Below are positions 6,180 to 8,742 of a stretch of DNA of 8,742 nt, piece after piece. Origin of the DNA: an uncultured Prevotella sp. Lineage in GTDB: Bacteria > Bacteroidota > Bacteroidia > Bacteroidales > Bacteroidaceae. The position numbers and the translations under genes are program-made. Positions within the stretch are counted from its first letter, which is position 1. Every line of letters starts with the position of its first letter. The notes under the pieces are model-generated. The model saw only the letters and a list, made by a program, of their open reading frames with translations. It had not been told where the DNA came from and made no database searches. Location of the stretch: NCBI GenBank assembly GCA_934230965.1, contig CAKQFW010000080.1, positions 1 through 8,742 on the forward strand, read 5' to 3'.

Positions 6180-7538
6180 ATGAACAAAATTTTACGCTAT
6201 TCATTCATGTCTCTGCTCATGTTGGTCTGCGGATCAATATTTGCACAGGACGCAGAAATTAACTTTAAAAAAGTTTTTGGTGCAGCTACTATCGGTATTA
6301 AAGGCGACAAGGTTGTTGGCGATATTACCATGACTTTCGCCCAAGGAAACTCTGGCACCGCACCAGCTTATAACAAGATGGGCGACATTCGCCTCTATGG
6401 TGGCTCAAGCGATAAAAAGATGGATGGTAACACTTTCGTTGTAAAAGGCAAGAAAAACATTACTCGCATCCAGCTCACTGCTTCACACCTTGATAAGTCA
6501 TGGAATAAATTTGGCACCATCAAGGCATCTGTAGGCAATGTATCCGAAGATGCTAACCACAATATTATATGGACAGGCGATGCCCAAGAGGTGACATTCA
6601 CCTCTATGCGTAATGCTTCTGAACCTGCTAATGCTACCCAGTTGCGTTACACCGACATGGCCGTTTACTATGCAGGCACAAAGGTGCTGGAGGATGCTGG
6701 ATTGCAGTTCTCTGAGGCTACTGTTGACCACGAGCTGGGCACCACATTCGTTTCGCCCACTTTCACCAAGAAGACCAATGCTACCGTTACCTTCACTACC
6801 GACAATGCTGAGGTAGCAACCGTAAGCGCTGAAGGCGTTATTACCCTCGCTGGTGCTGAAGGCAAGGCCGTTATCACCGCTTCATGCGAGGCTACCGATA
6901 CCTACAAAGCTGGTACCACCACTTGCACCATCTATGTAAACAAGTATAACACCTTCAAGAAGGCTACTGCCATTGAAAGCGGCAAGAAGTATTTGATGGT
7001 AGCTCAGCGCGATGGCAAGACCATCTACGCTATGAGCATTAACGAAACCTATACATATGGTCGTCTGAACGGAAAAACTCTTGATGGAACACTTGACGAG
7101 ATTAAGGATAGCAACCACTATGACAATACACTTACTTTTGAAGCTGTGGAAGGTGGTTACTCAATGAAGGACTACTTAGGCAGATACTTCTACTTTGACA
7201 CAGATGCTGCACACGACTCATTCCAGTTAGACAAGACCAAGCCCTATGCATGGACTGTAGAGGCTCAGGCTGACGGCACCTTCAAAATTATGAACAATAA
7301 AAAATACATTCAGTATGGTAAAGGCACCTACACAACTTTCAGCGGCTATACTACTGCTCAAGATAAAGCCGTTATGCCTATGCTGTTTGTTCTTGACGAA
7401 GTGGCTTCAGGCATCCAGGGTGTAAACACTGTTAAGGTTCAGAAGAACAACTTACGTTACAACCTCGCTGGCCAGCGTGTAGACGACAACTTCAAGGGCA
7501 TCGTTATTGTAAACGGTAAGAAGATGTTGGTTAAATAA
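6180..7538 (+). CDS. Secreted modular surface protein with Big_2-like Ig domain and conserved C-terminal tail
   Basis: The chosen start, ATG at 6180, gives 452 residues and puts a classical signal peptide at the N-terminus: NKILRY, a hydrophobic core, then SIFA|QD with cleavage after about residue 22. An in-frame TTG at 6144 lies in the promoter and would bury the signal peptide. Residues 23-165 form an N-terminal region I do not recognise. Residues about 174-254 resemble a bacterial Ig-like Big_2 domain (LQFSEATVDHELGTTFVSP, VATVSAEGVITLAG, TYKAGTTTCTIYV). Residues about 258-408 form a beta-rich, aromatic-rich module (SGKKYLMVAQ, YLGRYFYF, NNKKYIQYG). The last 25 or so residues carry YNLAGQRV...GIVIVNGKKMLVK, a tail common on secreted Prevotella/Bacteroides proteins and reminiscent of type IX sorting domains. 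No catalytic motif is visible. Likely exported to the periplasm or surface, perhaps as a binding or adhesive protein. It is monocistronic, with its own promoter and terminator. Confidence 0.85.
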   Translation: MNKILRYSFMSLLMLVCGSIFAQDAEINFKKVFGAATIGIKGDKVVGDITMTFAQGNSGTAPAYNKMGDIRLYGGSSDKKMDGNTFVVKGKKNITRIQLTASHLDKSWNKFGTIKASVGNVSEDANHNIIWTGDAQEVTFTSMRNASEPANATQLRYTDMAVYYAGTKVLEDAGLQFSEATVDHELGTTFVSPTFTKKTNATVTFTTDNAEVATVSAEGVITLAGAEGKAVITASCEATDTYKAGTTTCTIYVNKYNTFKKATAIESGKKYLMVAQRDGKTIYAMSINETYTYGRLNGKTLDGTLDEIKDSNHYDNTLTFEAVEGGYSMKDYLGRYFYFDTDAAHDSFQLDKTKPYAWTVEAQADGTFKIMNNKKYIQYGKGTYTTFSGYTTAQDKAVMPMLFVLDEVASGIQGVNTVKVQKNNLRYNLAGQRVDDNFKGIVIVNGKKMLVK

Positions 7539-7573
7539 TTGGTAAAACAATTATAAATCGATTATAAACCCAT

Positions 7574-7613
7574 AAATCGCATTGGAGCTCACCACTCCGA
7601 TGCGATTTTTTTT
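7574..7613 (+). terminator. Rho-independent terminator of the secreted-protein gene
   Basis: AAATCGCATTGGAG (7574-7587) pairs with CTCCGATGCGATTT (7595-7608) over 14 bp with one G-U pair. The loop is 7 nt and an 8-nt T-tract (7606-7613) follows. It lies 35 bp after the stop codon at 7538, a textbook intrinsic terminator. Confidence 0.92.
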
Positions 7614-7642
7614 GCCCATCTCGGTAGTTTTGCTTAATTTTG
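7611..7642 (+). promoter_or_regulatory. Putative promoter of the HAD phosphatase gene (-33/-7)
   Basis: TTTG at 7611-7614 is followed after 20 bp by TAATTTTG at 7635-7642, a full match to the Bacteroidetes consensus. The predicted start site is near 7648, with a leader of about 25 nt to the ATG at 7673. The -33 element lies in the T-tract of the preceding terminator. A second TAnnTTTG match (TAGTTTTG, 7625-7632) lacks a matching -33 element. Confidence 0.7.
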
Positions 7643-7672
7643 CATAGCAAAAAGAAAGAATTTAATATAATA

Positions 7673-8742
7673 ATGACGCAAAATACTACTGACAAAATAA
7701 AAAAGACACTTTATGTCAGCGACATGGATGGCACCCTTCTGACCAGCGAAGCCCGCTTGTCAGACAACACCGTGACCATACTGAACAATCTTATTGACAA
7801 AGAAAATATATTATTTACTGTGGCTACGGCTCGCACGCCCGCCACAGCCCTTCATTTATTGGCTCCGCTTCACGCTAACGTGCCCTTTATCACAATGGCG
7901 GGCGCTGCATGGTGGGATAACCAAAAGTGCAGCTACACACACATAAACAGCATTAAGAACGACATTATTGCCCAGCTATTGCCCATCTATGCCAAACACG
8001 GTGTGCACCCCTTTATCTACCGACTTGACGGTGACCAAATAGTGGTGTACCACACCAAGACACTGTCGGCCGATGAAGAAAAGTTTATACAGCCACGCAT
8101 CAGTTCTAAACAGAAACGCTTGGTGCAATGCGAAACCTTGCCCGCCTATGAAGATACGCCTTGCGTTATCATCTTTAGCATGGGCGAATATGATGCGTTG
8201 CGGAAAGTGGCCGATGAGGTAAAACGCTCAAAGATAAGTTGCTCGTGTGTATGCTATCGCGATAATTACGATGAAAACATAGGCGTATTTGAGGTTTATG
8301 CCGAAGGCACTACCAAGGCAAAAGCCATTAATCTGATGGCCGATGAGTTGGATATAGACCGCATTGTGGTGTTTGGCGACAACTTGAACGACCTACCAAT
8401 GTTTCGCATTGCCGATTATAGTGTAGCTACAGGAAACGCTTTTGCAGCAGTGAAAGATGAAGCCTCTGAGGTAACTTACACAAACGATGAAGATGCTGTA
8501 GCAAGATGGATAGCCCATGATGTGGAACGGCAGAAACGATTGGCACAAAAGAAAAATAAACCTGAAGATGATGCCTTGCTAAAATGGAAGGCTACTCGTT
8601 TCTTATTAGCCTTAGCCGCAGTGCTGGTAGCCACTGTTGCCATCATAATGCTGGTTATGCGACCACATAACGAAACGCAGAAGAAGCTTGTCACAAAAGC
8701 CAAAAACATGGAGACAATGCACGATGAGGCGCGAACTATTGC
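7673..8742 (+). CDS. Cof-type HAD phosphatase with C-terminal transmembrane extension (3' partial)
   Basis: The frame is open from the ATG at 7673 to the right edge (356 full codons, no stop). The first 280 or so residues are a complete Cof/IIB-type HAD hydrolase. Motif I is DMDGT (17-21, nucleophile D17 and acid D19). Motif II is in VATART (50-55; family members often read ATGR). The motif III lysine is K215 (EGTTKAKA). Motif IV is GDNLNDLP (235-242). Such enzymes dephosphorylate small phosphorylated metabolites, often sugar phosphates, in the cytosol. Family members usually end near here, but this one continues with a Lys/Arg-rich linker (285-306), a hydrophobic helix of about 20 residues (310-329) and a charged, probably helical region (331 onward). 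The enzyme therefore seems tethered to the inner membrane with a further C-terminal part across it. The ATG has an A/T-rich leader and a -33/-7 promoter. The substrate is unknown. Confidence 0.88.
   Translation, partial: MTQNTTDKIKKTLYVSDMDGTLLTSEARLSDNTVTILNNLIDKENILFTVATARTPATALHLLAPLHANVPFITMAGAAWWDNQKCSYTHINSIKNDIIAQLLPIYAKHGVHPFIYRLDGDQIVVYHTKTLSADEEKFIQPRISSKQKRLVQCETLPAYEDTPCVIIFSMGEYDALRKVADEVKRSKISCSCVCYRDNYDENIGVFEVYAEGTTKAKAINLMADELDIDRIVVFGDNLNDLPMFRIADYSVATGNAFAAVKDEASEVTYTNDEDAVARWIAHDVERQKRLAQKKNKPEDDALLKWKATRFLLALAAVLVATVAIIMLVMRPHNETQKKLVTKAKNMETMHDEARTI

Noticed and set aside
6144..7538. Longer version of the secreted protein starting at TTG 6144
   Set aside because: The TTG is the end of the TATCTTTG promoter element and would place 12 extra residues before a normal signal peptide.
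7625..7632. TAGTTTTG as the -7 box of the HAD gene
   Set aside because: It lacks a matching -33 element, whereas TAATTTTG at 7635 has TTTG at the correct distance.
8476..8709. A 77-codon minus-strand open frame
   Set aside because: It is antisense to the HAD phosphatase extension, which is continuous in the + frame with the catalytic domain.

Overview
The window looks like a chromosomal segment of a Bacteroidetes bacterium, most plausibly Prevotella or a close relative. The base composition is moderate. Starts are A-rich and lack clear Shine-Dalgarno sequences. Four intergenic regions carry a Bacteroidetes-type -7 box (TAnnTTTG), two of them with a TTG/TTTG -33 element 20 bp upstream. One secreted protein ends in the YNLAGQRV...GIVIVNGKK tail common in Prevotella/Bacteroides surface proteins. 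I see no tRNA, rRNA, CRISPR array, IS element or phage gene.

Left part (1-4837, + strand): a partial ECF-transporter S-component-like membrane protein runs in from the left edge. A zinc-dependent medium-chain alcohol dehydrogenase follows 32 bp later. After a gap with a weak hairpin and a promoter comes a single-chain 594-residue DXS/transketolase-like ThDP enzyme. It keeps the cofactor motifs, but it has lost residues that bind glyceraldehyde 3-phosphate in true DXS. Behind it, closely spaced, are an AraC-family regulator broken by an internal deletion plus frameshift, and a GNAT acetyltransferase. A long perfect hairpin ends the block. The dehydrogenase, the ThDP enzyme, the transporter subunit and the broken regulator together suggest a small vitamin- or sugar-related metabolic locus. 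Its substrate is unknown and its local regulator is apparently dead.

Middle (4898-6032, - strand): an RluA-family pseudouridine synthase is followed by a 51-residue, almost entirely hydrophobic membrane microprotein. Both converge on the same hairpin, which can serve as terminator on either strand.

Right part (6116-8742, + strand): a divergent promoter drives a secreted modular protein with a signal peptide, a unique N-terminal region, a Big_2-like Ig domain, a beta-rich domain and a conserved C-terminal tail. It has its own strong terminator. The T-tract of that terminator contains the -33 element of the next gene, a Cof-type HAD phosphatase. This phosphatase is unusual in carrying a C-terminal transmembrane helix and a charged extension. 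It is still open at the right edge.
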